From: Halomonas sp. ML-15
Lineage (GTDB): Bacteria; Pseudomonadota; Gammaproteobacteria; Pseudomonadales; Halomonadaceae
Assembly: GCF_014779595.1 (NCBI RefSeq)
Contig: NZ_JACXZT010000001.1
Coordinates: 186,001 to 250,000 of the forward strand
Reading direction: 5' to 3'
DNA: 64,000 nucleotides
Shown here: piece by piece, positions 1 to 8,585 of the stretch
Layout of the letters: every line of letters starts with the position of its first letter
Position numbering within the stretch: the first letter of the stretch is position 1
Program-made: the position numbers and the translations under genes
Notes under the pieces: model-generated
The model's input: only the letters and a program-made list of their open reading frames with translations
Told to the model about the DNA's origin: nothing
Databases searched by the model: none

Positions 1-1
1 G

Positions 2-286
2 CTGGCCCGCGGCGACTGCGCCTCCATCGGCCTGATCGGCTCGCACAGCAAATGGGCCAGCTTCCAGCGCCGCCTGCGCGATGCGGGCTACGCGCAGGAT
101 CGTCTCGATTCGGAGGTGCGCTGCCCGATCGGGGTGGCCGGCGCCAAGGGCAAGCTGCCCTATGAGATCGCACTCTCGGTGGTCACCGAGCTACTCACGC
201 TCAAGCCCGCGCAGAGTCACGAGGACCGACGCGGCGCAGCACCCGAGACCCTGCGCGAGGCGTTTACGCCCCCAACAACCGAGTGA
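2..286 (+). CDS. xdhC: XdhC-family protein, C-terminal part (5' truncated by window edge)
   Basis: Only the last 94 codons are present, ending in TGA. They carry the XdhC C-terminal signature: GLIGS near the start (Rossmann-type region), then CPIGV, a KGKLPYEIA stretch and an alternating hydrophobic helix. XdhC proteins bind molybdenum cofactor and insert it, sulfurated, into xanthine dehydrogenase. The next gene on the same strand is guanine deaminase, which makes xanthine, the substrate of xanthine dehydrogenase. This supports a purine-degradation operon whose xdhAB genes would lie to the left of the window. The call rests on motif resemblance plus neighbourhood. Confidence 0.85.
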   Translation: MARGDCASIGLIGSHSKWASFQRRLRDAGYAQDRLDSEVRCPIGVAGAKGKLPYEIALSVVTELLTLKPAQSHEDRRGAAPETLREAFTPPTTE

Positions 287-324
287 CGGCGGGGGCCGAG
301 CCGCCCGCCCAGACGGAGAACGAC

Positions 325-1665
325 ATGACCAACGCTGGACCCTCAGCGGAACGCGTGCTGCGCGGCCCCGTGGTGAGCTTTCTCAACGACCCGGGTGAAG
401 GCGACACGCCAGAGCCGGGTAGCCTGCTGCATCTGCAGGATGGCGCCATCTGGCTGGTCGATGGGCGCATCCAGGCGGTCGGCGACTATGCCGAGCTGGC
501 CCCGCGTCTGCCCGTCGGCATCGAAGTAGTGGACTATGCCGGCAAGCTGATGATGCCGGGCTTTATCGACAGCCATGTGCACTATGTACAGCTCGATATC
601 ATGGCCTCCTACGGCCGACAGCTGCTCGACTGGCTCAACGAGTACACCTTCCCGGAGGAGTGCCGCTTCGCCGAGCGTGCCCACGCCGAGAACGTTGCCG
701 AGGCCTTTCTCGATGAGCAGTTGAGGGTCGGCACCACCACCGCCCAGGTGTTCTGCACCTCGCACCCAGTGTCGGTGGACACCTTCTTCGCCGCCGCCCA
801 GCGCCGCGGACTGCGCATGCTGGCCGGCAAGGTGCTGATGGACCGCCATGCCCCCGAGGCGCTGACCGATAGCGTCGAGAGCGGCGTACGCGACAGCGAG
901 CGGCTGATCGGCGACTGGCACGGCAAGGATCGTCTCGGCTACACCCTGACGCCGCGCTTCGCGCCTACCTCCAGTGCTGCCCAGCTTGATACAGTGGGCG
1001 GCATCCTGCGCAACGCGCCGGACCTGCACCTGCAGACCCACCTCTCCGAGAACAAGGGCGAGATCGACTGGGTCGCCGAACTGTTTCCGGACTGCCGCGA
1101 CTATCTAGGGGTCTACGAGCGCTATGGCCTGGTAGGCCCCCGCAGCACCTTTGCCCACGGCATTCACCTCGATCAGCCGATGCGCAACCGACTGGCCGCC
1201 GCCGGCGCCAATATCGCCTTCTGCCCGACCTCCAACCTGTTCCTGGGCAGCGGGCTGTTCGACCGCCTGGCGTGCCGCGACGCCGGCCTCAACACCACCC
1301 TGGCCAGCGATGTCGGCGGCGGTACCGACCTGTCAGGGCTTGCCACGCTAAAGGCGGCCTACCAGGTCGGCCAGCTGCTCGGCCAGCCGCTGACCGCCTG
1401 GCAGGGCTTCTATCGCCTGACGCTAGGTAACGCCCGGGCGCTGCACCTCGATACGCATATCGGCAGCCTGCGCGAGGGCAAGGAGGCCGACATCGTGGTC
1501 CTCGACCCCGCCGCCACCCCGCTGCTGGCCCGTCGCAGCGCCAGAACGCGGAATCTCGCCGAGCAGCTGTTTGCGCTGATGATGCTCGGCGACGACCGCA
1601 GCGTCTACGCCACCTGGGCCAACGGTGAATGTGTGCACCAGCGCGAAGCTGCCTCTACGCCCTGA
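325..1665 (+). CDS. guaD: Guanine deaminase
   Basis: Converts guanine to xanthine and ammonia (zinc amidohydrolase, cytosol). The 446-residue product has the usual family length. Seen in order: the metal-binding SHVHYVQ motif after PGFID, the guanine deaminase stretch LLDWLNEYTFPEE, THLSENKGEIDW, FAHGIHLD and ASDVGGGTD with the metal-binding Asp. I chose ATG 325 because a GGAG lies 6 nt upstream at 315-318. A GTG at 283 would add 14 residues without a good ribosome site. It follows xdhC closely and is probably cotranscribed. A terminator follows after about 50 nt. Confidence 0.95.
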   Translation: MTNAGPSAERVLRGPVVSFLNDPGEGDTPEPGSLLHLQDGAIWLVDGRIQAVGDYAELAPRLPVGIEVVDYAGKLMMPGFIDSHVHYVQLDIMASYGRQLLDWLNEYTFPEECRFAERAHAENVAEAFLDEQLRVGTTTAQVFCTSHPVSVDTFFAAAQRRGLRMLAGKVLMDRHAPEALTDSVESGVRDSERLIGDWHGKDRLGYTLTPRFAPTSSAAQLDTVGGILRNAPDLHLQTHLSENKGEIDWVAELFPDCRDYLGVYERYGLVGPRSTFAHGIHLDQPMRNRLAAAGANIAFCPTSNLFLGSGLFDRLACRDAGLNTTLASDVGGGTDLSGLATLKAAYQVGQLLGQPLTAWQGFYRLTLGNARALHLDTHIGSLREGKEADIVVLDPAATPLLARRSARTRNLAEQLFALMMLGDDRSVYATWANGECVHQREAASTP

Positions 1666-1712
1666 TACCGCACACAGGACTCTGTGCCAGGTAGTAAGGC
1701 GTTGCGCTGATT

Positions 1713-1744
1713 GGGCGGCCATCCACGATGGTCGCCCCTTTTTA
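1713..1744 (+). terminator. Rho-independent terminator after guaD
   Basis: An 11-bp stem (gggcggccatc paired with gatggtcgccc, one G-T wobble) with a 3-nt loop is followed by five T residues. It is placed correctly to end the xdhC-guaD transcript before the convergent msrPQ genes. Confidence 0.8.
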
Positions 1745-1762
1745 TGCCCCGTTAGCGAGAGA

Positions 1763-2347
1763 TCACTGACGATACCGCCAGGCATCGACCAGTCGAAACA
1801 CGCACAGCGCCATCAACACTGCCAGCGCCACGCCGGGCCACAGATAATCGGCTCGCGTCAGCACCCAGAAGTGCATGACCCCCAGCCCCGCCGCCACATA
1901 CACCAGCCGGTGCAACCAGTGCCAGGCGCGGGCGCCCATCGCATGACGCACCGCGGCCGGTGAGGTCAACGCCAGCGGTATCAACAGCAGCAGCCCCGCC
2001 AGCCCAAAGCGCACATAGGGCAGGTCGACCATCTCGCGGCGAATCCACGGCCAGTCCCAGTACTGATCCAGCCCCATCCACGCCAGCGCATGGAGTAGCA
2101 GCCAGGCGAAGGCCCACAGCCCGATCTGCCGACGCGCCACCATGAACCCTACCCAACGGGTCAGCCGGAAGGCAGGACTGAAGGCGATGGTGGCCAGCAG
2201 CAGAACAAGGCCGGTGCGACCGGTCATATGTACCACTGACTCGGCGGGCACAGGCCCCAGATCGCCCCACCACCACTGATAAAGCAACCACGCGCCGGGC
2301 AGGCTGCCGGCCAGGAGTACCAGCAAGCGAAACAGCATCACCCCCAT
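1763..2347 (-). CDS. msrQ: MsrQ, haem-containing membrane subunit of methionine sulfoxide reductase
   Basis: The inner-membrane cytochrome-b-type partner that passes quinol electrons to periplasmic MsrP. The 194-residue product has about six hydrophobic segments and histidines in or beside helices (LLHALAWMG, RHAMGARAWHWLHRLVYV, MHFWVL) that fit haem ligation in the ferric-reductase-like family. Its ATG overlaps the TGA of msrP by one base, a pattern typical of translational coupling. Length and order match the msrPQ pairs of other proteobacteria. Confidence 0.92.
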   Translation of the reverse strand: MGVMLFRLLVLLAGSLPGAWLLYQWWWGDLGPVPAESVVHMTGRTGLVLLLATIAFSPAFRLTRWVGFMVARRQIGLWAFAWLLLHALAWMGLDQYWDWPWIRREMVDLPYVRFGLAGLLLLIPLALTSPAAVRHAMGARAWHWLHRLVYVAAGLGVMHFWVLTRADYLWPGVALAVLMALCVFRLVDAWRYRQ

Positions 2348-3312
2348 CAGTAATGTGTCTCCAGATCCATGTCCGCATAGAGGTCGGCGACCTCGTCGCC
2401 ATAGCCGTTGAACATCAGCGTTTCGCGGCGTCCACTCTCGCCGATGCGGCGCTCACGGGCCTGGGTCCAGCGCGGATGATCGACCCGTGGATTGACGTTG
2501 GCGTAGAAGCCGTACTCCTCCGGATTCTGTTCCGTCCAGGAGGTGGTCGGCCGCTCTTTCACCAGGCGGATCTTGACCACCGACTTGATGCTCTTGAAAC
2601 CATACTTCCATGGCACCACCAGGCGAATCGGGGCGCCATTCTGGTTGGGCATCGGCTCGCCGTAGAGGCCCACCGCCATCAGCGTCAGCGGGTGCATGGC
2701 CTCATCGATGCGCAGCGCTTCACGATAAGGCCAATCGATAATCGAGCGCCGCTGGCCGCGCAGATTGTCGGGGTCATAAAGCGATTCGAAGACGACATAG
2801 TTGGCATCCGAGGTGGGCTCATGGAGGGCCAACAGGTCGCGCAACGGAAAACCGATCCAGGGAATCACCATCGACCAGGCCTCGACACAGCGTAGCCGAT
2901 AGATACGCTCCTCGAGATCCATGTCACGCAGGATATCCTCCAACGCCACGCTGCGAGCCTTGTTCACCTCTCCCTCGATGGTGACCGACCATGGGTCGGT
3001 AACAAGGCGATGGGCATACACGTCGGGGTCGCTCTTGCGCGTGCCGAACTCATAGAAGTTGTTATAGGTGGTGATATCGCGACGCGACGTCAGGGCTTCG
3101 TCACCGGCCATCTCACGGCTAGGCAGGGAGTCCTCCAAGCGCGACTCGAGCAAGGACGGCCAGGCATTGGCGCGCCGGGGCCAAAGCGCGCCCGGCAGAA
3201 GTGCCGCCGCCGCCAGCGCGGCACTCCCGGCAAGAAATCGCCGGCGCTGTTCGAATAGCGCGCGCGGGGTGACCTCGGACTCGGCGATGGCGGGATATCG
3301 GTAGCGCCCCAT
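2347..3312 (-). CDS. msrP: MsrP, periplasmic molybdopterin methionine sulfoxide reductase
   Basis: Catalytic subunit that repairs oxidised methionines of periplasmic proteins. The start at 3312 gives 321 residues and has an AGGAGGG ribosome site at 3316-3322. A longer frame (to 3357) lacks one. The N-terminus is a Tat signal: RRRFLAG at residues 23-29, a hydrophobic Ala/Leu stretch, and a probable cleavage after ANA around residue 50. The molybdenum-ligating cysteine lies in YRLRCVEAW, near residue 142. The sulfite-oxidase fold is recognisable (NQNGAPIRLVVPWKYGFK). Followed without a gap by msrQ and divergent from the peroxidase gene. Confidence 0.95.
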   Translation of the reverse strand: MGRYRYPAIAESEVTPRALFEQRRRFLAGSAALAAAALLPGALWPRRANAWPSLLESRLEDSLPSREMAGDEALTSRRDITTYNNFYEFGTRKSDPDVYAHRLVTDPWSVTIEGEVNKARSVALEDILRDMDLEERIYRLRCVEAWSMVIPWIGFPLRDLLALHEPTSDANYVVFESLYDPDNLRGQRRSIIDWPYREALRIDEAMHPLTLMAVGLYGEPMPNQNGAPIRLVVPWKYGFKSIKSVVKIRLVKERPTTSWTEQNPEEYGFYANVNPRVDHPRWTQARERRIGESGRRETLMFNGYGDEVADLYADMDLETHY

Positions 3313-3420
3313 TGACCCTCCTGTAGCTCTCGATGGCTGCTTGAAAATGCTTATCACCGCCCACCATCGGGCACGCCCTGAAGTGTTGTCCAGCGCAATA
3401 TGCGGCCAATTGCATAAGGC

Positions 3421-3434
3421 TTGATCCAGCTCAA
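3421..3434 (+). promoter_or_regulatory. FNR/Anr-type box upstream of cytochrome c peroxidase
   Basis: TTGATCCAGCTCAA differs at one base from the FNR/Anr consensus TTGAT-N4-ATCAA. Its centre (about 3427.5) would be 41.5 bases upstream of a transcription start near 3469, the class II activator position. CATTAC at 3455-3460 sits at the matching -10 spacing. Peroxidases of this family are classic oxygen-regulated FNR/Anr targets. The site itself is seen; its function is inferred. Confidence 0.6.
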
Positions 3435-3545
3435 GGCAGCTCCCTTTGCCGACCCATTACGCTGTGGGTGAAAAACAAATGCCCGAATTACATCAGCAGG
3501 TCGGCAAGGCCCGCTACACCAAAAGGCATCGTGAGGGGAACCACC

Positions 3546-4535
3546 ATGATCAAGAAAAGACCGCTAATTACCGCCATCGCCATCGGCTCGCTGATGGCAG
3601 TGGCAACATCCGCCAGCGCCGATGATGGCTATGGCGATTACCGAGATCGCTTCGAACCATTGCCTTACTTGCCACCCATTCCCGCCAGCAACTCGCTGAC
3701 CGAAGAGAAGGTGGAATTGGGCAACATGCTGTTCTTCGAGCCGCGCATCTCCTCGAGCGGCGTCATCAGCTGTGCCACCTGCCACAATCCAGCACTTGGC
3801 TGGACCGACCGTATTCCGCGCGCCACCGGCCATGACGGTCAGATCGGTGAGCGCAATACTCCAACGGTGCTCAACTCAGGCTTCCTCGAGTCACAGTTCT
3901 GGGACGGTCGCGAACCGGATCTGGAAGGCCAGGCACTGGGCCCCATCGAAGCCGATGTGGAAATGGCCATGGACCTTGATCAGGCCCTGGAGCGACTCAG
4001 AGACTTCCCGCTCTACCACGAGAAGTTTGCCGAGGCCTACCCGGACCAGGATGACCCCATTACCGCTGACAATCTGGCCCATGCGCTGGCCAGCTTCCAG
4101 CGCACACTGAATACGCCCAACTCGCCCTTCGACCGCTACCTGCATGGCGACCTCGATGCGCTTAGCGAGCAGGAGAAGCGTGGCATGGTGGCCTTCGTCG
4201 ATAATGGCTGTGCGGCGTGTCACAGTGGCCCGGCCTTTACCGACAGCAATTTCCACCGTATTCAGGTCCCGGGATCCACCGACGTCGGCCGCTACGAGGT
4301 CACCGGAGAAGAGAGCGACAAGTATCGCTTCCGGACACCGACACTGCGCAATGTCGGTGTGACCTACCCCTACATGAACAACGGCGCCACCGAAACCCTC
4401 GAAGAAGCCGTGGCCATCATGGGGACCGAAATGCTCGGCCGGGAGTTCGAGGAGGAGAAGATCAACGACATCACGGCCTTCCTCCACACCCTCACTGGCG
4501 AGATGCCAGACTTTGAGGTGCCGGCTCTGCCCTAG
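3546..4535 (+). CDS. Di-haem cytochrome c peroxidase
   Basis: Reduces periplasmic hydrogen peroxide with electrons from cytochrome c (CcpA/MauG superfamily). The start at 3546 gives 329 residues beginning MIKKRPLITA. A signal peptide ends about TSASA (residue 25), and GAGGGG lies upstream. An earlier ATG at 3468 would read through the likely transcription start and displace the signal peptide. Two c-type haem sites are present: CATCH at residues 76-80 and CAACH at 222-226. The C-terminal FRTPTLRNVGVTYPYMNNG block is typical. Divergent from msrPQ, so both oxidative-repair units share one control region. Confidence 0.93.
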   Translation: MIKKRPLITAIAIGSLMAVATSASADDGYGDYRDRFEPLPYLPPIPASNSLTEEKVELGNMLFFEPRISSSGVISCATCHNPALGWTDRIPRATGHDGQIGERNTPTVLNSGFLESQFWDGREPDLEGQALGPIEADVEMAMDLDQALERLRDFPLYHEKFAEAYPDQDDPITADNLAHALASFQRTLNTPNSPFDRYLHGDLDALSEQEKRGMVAFVDNGCAACHSGPAFTDSNFHRIQVPGSTDVGRYEVTGEESDKYRFRTPTLRNVGVTYPYMNNGATETLEEAVAIMGTEMLGREFEEEKINDITAFLHTLTGEMPDFEVPALP

Positions 4536-4551
4536 ACACCACGTAGTGAAA

Positions 4552-4579
4552 AACGCCACCGGCGCAGGCCAGTGGCGTT
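4552..4579. terminator. Hairpin downstream of cytochrome c peroxidase
   Basis: An 8-bp stem (aacgccac with gtggcgtt) and 12-nt loop lies 16 nt after the peroxidase stop. No T-run follows on the plus strand, but five A precede it, so it would be a better terminator for leftward transcription. Confidence 0.35.
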
Positions 4580-4654
4580 CCCTCAGGTGGCGATCTCACC
4601 GCTCGATGGTAGGCTGGGCAGCGACACTCCTCTATCACTGCCGGAGATATGCCG

Positions 4655-5101
4655 ATGACCGTCACCCTCAGCGCCCCTCAGGACACCGACCACGCTGCCT
4701 GGACGCAGCTCTACCGCGGCTATGCCGACTACTACGGCATGCCGATGACCCAGGAGACGCTGGATACCGTGTGGAGCTGGATACAGCAACCGGACATGGC
4801 GTTCTACTGCCGGCTGGCAAAGGATGAGGCTGGCCAGACGATCGGCCTGATGCACTACCGAGCCATGCCGTCGCCGCTGCGCGGGACCCATATCGGCTTT
4901 CTCGACGACCTCTATGTAGATCCCGTCCACCGCGGCAGCGGAGCGGTCGACAGCATGCTCGAGGCGCTGCGTGACGAGGCTCGCGGACATGGCTGGCCCT
5001 TCGTCCGCTGGATCACCCGCGAGCAGAACTACCGCGCCCGGGGTGTCTACGACCGCCTCGCCACCCACACCGACTGGCAGACCTATCAGCTGGACACCTA
5101 G
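4655..5101 (+). CDS. GNAT-family N-acetyltransferase
   Basis: 148 residues with the GNAT core: FLDDLYVDPVHRGSGAVDSMLEAL carries the acetyl-CoA-binding R-G-x-G-A loop, followed by a late NYRARGVYDRL helix. The substrate cannot be told from sequence. Two ATG codons lie close together. I prefer 4655 because the GGAG at 4643-4646 is 8 nt upstream of it, but only 2 nt from the ATG at 4649. It appears to be a single gene with its own leader. Confidence 0.85.
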   Translation: MTVTLSAPQDTDHAAWTQLYRGYADYYGMPMTQETLDTVWSWIQQPDMAFYCRLAKDEAGQTIGLMHYRAMPSPLRGTHIGFLDDLYVDPVHRGSGAVDSMLEALRDEARGHGWPFVRWITREQNYRARGVYDRLATHTDWQTYQLDT

Positions 5102-5141
5102 TCTGCAAGTTGGGAATGCAACATGAACAGGACGTTCACTT

Positions 5142-5762
5142 ATGCAATGGATCAGCGACAATGCCCAGGCGATCAATGCCGTCGCCGGGGTACTAACGCT
5201 CTTCGTCTGGGTGTTCTACGCCCAACTGCTCTACAACGGCTACGTGCGTCAGCGCCGGGCGCGGGTCATCATCAACCGCGGCCAGGGCAAGGACATCAAC
5301 TCGCTGTGCCTGGTCAGCAATATGAGCGCCGAGGCGATCTTCATCCAGCACATCGTGGTACGTATCGAAACCTCGGACAGGCCCCTGTTGCTCGACGTCA
5401 GCGATTATCAGCAATCCAATGACGACGGCCAGACCGAGTACCGCAGCCATCAGGGGCCGCTATCATCCGGCGGCTACCTGCATATCGGCACCTTCCAGGA
5501 ACTGATTCAGCGTGTCGCCGAGGCGCATAAGATCCAGCTCGATGACCATCGGCCGACCGGCGAACTGACCTTCAAGGCCATCGAGCTGAGGGTCATCGCC
5601 ATCTACGGTTCCGAGGATGAGCCAATTGGCGCCAGACGCCGCTTCGTACTCGATGGCGAAGGTGCAGCCTGCTCGATCACCCCCGACGAGCTCGATACTC
5701 GGCGACTGGCTAGCCGGCGCGACCGTCGACTGGTCAAGCAGTGGATGCGCAATCTCGAGTAG
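5142..5762 (+). CDS. Unknown protein with one N-terminal membrane segment
   Basis: 206 residues that I do not recognise. One hydrophobic segment (about residues 13-32) precedes a basic RQRRAR stretch, so the N-terminus is probably outside or within the membrane and the rest cytoplasmic. The remainder is a mixed alpha/beta domain, with an arginine-rich tail (RRLASRRDRRLVKQWMR). AGGA at 5129-5132 lies 9 nt before the ATG. It converges on the adenine deaminase gene with only 10 nt between stop codons. Confidence 0.75.
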   Translation: MQWISDNAQAINAVAGVLTLFVWVFYAQLLYNGYVRQRRARVIINRGQGKDINSLCLVSNMSAEAIFIQHIVVRIETSDRPLLLDVSDYQQSNDDGQTEYRSHQGPLSSGGYLHIGTFQELIQRVAEAHKIQLDDHRPTGELTFKAIELRVIAIYGSEDEPIGARRRFVLDGEGAACSITPDELDTRRLASRRDRRLVKQWMRNLE

Positions 5763-5772
5763 CGGTTGAACG

Positions 5773-6768
5773 TTACGCCATACCGTCAAGACGTGCTAGC
5801 AGCTCATGGCGCCGCGCATCATCCATGAACCCTACCTCGATGGCGTTGCGCGCCAGCGTCAGCAGGGTCGCCTCGGACCAGCCGAAGGCACCCTGGCAGG
5901 CCAGGAAGTTCTCACGCATGCCGCCGCCAAAATAGGCCGGATCGTCGGAGTTGATGGTCAGCAGCAAGCCCGCGTCGAGCAGCTGTGGCAGCGGATGGTC
6001 TTCGATCCGATCGACTACCTTAAGCTTGACGTTGGAGAGCGGGCAGACCGTCAGCGGCATCTTAAGCTTGCGCAGTCGTTCGACCAGAGCGGGATCCTCG
6101 AGGCAGCGCACCCCGTGATCGATGCGACACACATCGAGCAGATCCAAGGCCTGCTCGATATAGGCCGGAGGTCCCTCTTCGCCGGCATGGGCCACACGGG
6201 CAATCCCCAGCGCACGGGCACGCTCGAACACCTCCACGAATTTCTCCGGCGGATGGCCATGCTCGGCGCTGTCCAGGCCGATGGCATCGAGCATCTCCCA
6301 GTAGGGGGCTGCCCGCTCCAGCACCTGCATCGCCTCTTCCGCAGAGCGGTCACGCAGGAAGGCCATGATCAGCGCCGTGCTGACGTCCAGCTCACGCCTT
6401 GCCACCCGGCAAGCGCGGGCGAGACCCTCGATCACCACCTCGAGTTTCACCCCTCTCGCCAGATGCGCCTGAGGGTCGAAGTGCAACTCCACATGCACAA
6501 CGCCTTCGGCGCTGGCACGGCGAAAATAGTCCATGGCCAGATCGAAGAAGTCTTCGGCGCTGCGCAGTACGCTCATGCCCTGGTAGTAGAGATCGAGAAA
6601 CGACTGCAGATCGTCGAACTGATAGGCGGCATGCACTTCCTCGACGCTGGCATAGGGCAGTGCGACGCCGTTGCGCTCGGCAAGGGAAAACATCAACTCA
6701 GGCTCCAGCGAGCCCTCGATATGCAGATGCAGCTCTGCCTTGGGCAAGCGGGTAATGAAATCGTGCAT
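5773..6768 (-). CDS. Adenine deaminase (adenosine-deaminase-like family)
   Basis: Expected to convert adenine to hypoxanthine in purine salvage or catabolism. The 331-residue product has the metal site ELHLHIEGS (His14, His16), HAGEEGPP, the IDHGVR stretch and NSDDPAYFGGG. The FDPQ, SAEHGHPP and CPLSNVKLKV blocks closely match the Pseudomonas-type adenine deaminases rather than true adenosine deaminases, though many databases label them Add. The start at 6768 has CAGGAA 6 nt upstream; an upstream ATG at 6789 has no ribosome site. It fits the purine theme of guaD and xdhC, although it is not in the same operon. Confidence 0.88.
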   Translation of the reverse strand: MHDFITRLPKAELHLHIEGSLEPELMFSLAERNGVALPYASVEEVHAAYQFDDLQSFLDLYYQGMSVLRSAEDFFDLAMDYFRRASAEGVVHVELHFDPQAHLARGVKLEVVIEGLARACRVARRELDVSTALIMAFLRDRSAEEAMQVLERAAPYWEMLDAIGLDSAEHGHPPEKFVEVFERARALGIARVAHAGEEGPPAYIEQALDLLDVCRIDHGVRCLEDPALVERLRKLKMPLTVCPLSNVKLKVVDRIEDHPLPQLLDAGLLLTINSDDPAYFGGGMRENFLACQGAFGWSEATLLTLARNAIEVGFMDDARRHELLARLDGMA

Positions 6769-6857
6769 GATAAGTTCCTGATCAAGCAATCGAGCGGATT
6801 TACTACATCCTGCGACACTTTGACCGTTTGCGCAAAACCCTGCTGCCCCAATAGGAA

Positions 6858-8585
6858 TTAACGCTCCCCGTCTCTCTTTTCAATCGCTCGACCGTTGCTC
6901 AGTAGATAGCTGTCATGCACTCCTAGTGCGGCCAGCGGCTGACCTTCGCGCTGATGGCAGAGCATCAGCAGGCTGCGCCCCACGAGCCAGTCGCTCAGGC
7001 GCACGGCGAGCCGCTCGGCCAAGGCCGCATCGAGCCCGGCGAAGGGTTCATCGAGAATCACGATGCGCGGCTCGGCGAGCAGCAATCTGGCCAGACACAG
7101 CCGCCGCGCCTGGCCGCCTGACAGCTGCCGCCCGCCCTCGCCGACCCGCGTTTCCAAGCCCTGAGCCTGCTGAGCCCAGCCGTCGAGCTCGACCAGTGCC
7201 AGCACCTGCCAGAGCTGGCTGTCGCTGGCCTGCGATGCGCCCAGACGCAGATTGGCCGCCAGGCTATCGTCGAGCAGCTCGCCCTGCTGTGTGAGCAGCC
7301 CCACACAGCCCCGCACTGACTCAATCGAAAGCGTCGGCAGCGCCACGTCGGCGAGACGCACCTGGCCCTGCTGGGGATCCAGCAGGCGGGTCGCCAACTG
7401 CGCCAGACTCGACTTGCCAGCACCCGAAGCGCCCAGCAGCGCCAGGCGCTGACCGGGCTCGAGGCGCAGCGATACGTCGTCCAACGCCGCGGTGAGCGCC
7501 CCAGGATAGCGCAGCGACACCGCGTCGAATTCAAGACTCGGCGTCGTAGATTCCAGAGCAGCAGGCTGCAGGGGATCGCGTATCGCACCCTGGGCGGCCC
7601 CCAAGGCGTTGAGGCGTCGCGCCGCCGCTCGGGTGGCACCGAGCTGGGTAAAAGCGCTCGGCAATAGCGCCAGGGTTTCGCCCATGGCCAGCAGGGCCAG
7701 CGGCATCATCACCAGCAGCGGCCCGCTCAAGGCGCCGCGGGCATAGGCCAGGCTAGCCAGCCACAGCACCGCCAACAGCGTCACCCCTATGCCGACGCCC
7801 ACCAGCGCATTGCCGACTGCCGCGCGCCGCCCCAGCAGGCGCTGGTCATCATACAGGCGCCGCTCATGCTGACCCAGCGCCTCACGGTGCGCCGCCAGGC
7901 TGCCATAGCCGCTGAGCTCGGCGAGCCCCTGGACATGTTCGATACTGCCACTGCGCAAGCGCTCCAGGCTGGCCACCCGACGCTGGCTCGCCGCCATGCC
8001 GAGCCGCGCCTGACCGATGGTGAGCAGCCCCCATAGCGACAGCAGCAGCAGCGCCGCCACCGCACCGGCCGCCGGCAGGAAGATGCCGATCAACAGCGAC
8101 ACGGCGGCGATCGCCACCAGCGCCACCAGCGGTGGCGCGAGCAGTCGCAGATAGAGGCTATCGAGGGTATCGATATCGGCGGTCAGACGGTTGAGCCACT
8201 CGCTGGCGCGACGCCGTGACAGCGCCTGGCCGTCGAGGCCGGACAGCACCCGGAACATGCCCCCGCGCAGATCGGCCAGCAGTCGCAGCACGGTATCGTG
8301 GTTGTAGAGTCGCTCGAGATAGCGCGCCACGGTGCGCGTCAGGGCGAAGAAGCGGATGCCACCGCCGGGCACATAGACATCCAGGCTTGCCGATACCCCC
8401 GCCGCCAGCAGCATGCCGGTTAGCGCGGTGGCGGTGATAAACCAGCCCGACAGCGCCAGCAGCCCGATGCCGGCGAAGGCGGTGATGGCCATCAGCAGCG
8501 CCCCCAGCGCCAGCCGTCCGCGACGGCGCCCCAGCAGTCGCAGCCAGGGCCGCAGCTCGCGGTAGAGCGTCGCCACCCGGCTCAT
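6858..8585 (-). CDS. cydC: CydC, cytochrome bd assembly ABC transporter subunit
   Basis: One half of the heterodimeric CydDC exporter needed to assemble bd-type oxidases. Its transported molecule is debated (thiols and/or haem). The 575 residues comprise a six-helix membrane domain and an ATPase domain with Walker A GASGAGKS near residue 385, signature LSGGQARR and Walker B VILDEPFAGLD. RYLERLYNHD in the membrane domain is characteristic of CydC. The ATG overlaps the cydD stop by four bases (ATGA). It is the last gene of the cydABDC unit. Confidence 0.93.
   Translation of the reverse strand: MSRVATLYRELRPWLRLLGRRRGRLALGALLMAITAFAGIGLLALSGWFITATALTGMLLAAGVSASLDVYVPGGGIRFFALTRTVARYLERLYNHDTVLRLLADLRGGMFRVLSGLDGQALSRRRASEWLNRLTADIDTLDSLYLRLLAPPLVALVAIAAVSLLIGIFLPAAGAVAALLLLSLWGLLTIGQARLGMAASQRRVASLERLRSGSIEHVQGLAELSGYGSLAAHREALGQHERRLYDDQRLLGRRAAVGNALVGVGIGVTLLAVLWLASLAYARGALSGPLLVMMPLALLAMGETLALLPSAFTQLGATRAAARRLNALGAAQGAIRDPLQPAALESTTPSLEFDAVSLRYPGALTAALDDVSLRLEPGQRLALLGASGAGKSSLAQLATRLLDPQQGQVRLADVALPTLSIESVRGCVGLLTQQGELLDDSLAANLRLGASQASDSQLWQVLALVELDGWAQQAQGLETRVGEGGRQLSGGQARRLCLARLLLAEPRIVILDEPFAGLDAALAERLAVRLSDWLVGRSLLMLCHQREGQPLAALGVHDSYLLSNGRAIEKRDGER

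Noticed and set aside
343-1041. 232-codon open frame opposite guaD
   Set aside because: It is the antisense of a certain gene, shows no family similarity and has shadow-type composition from high-G+C coding bias.
5806-6861. 351-codon frame opposite the adenine deaminase
   Set aside because: Antisense shadow; the minus-strand protein has full active-site motifs and a ribosome site.
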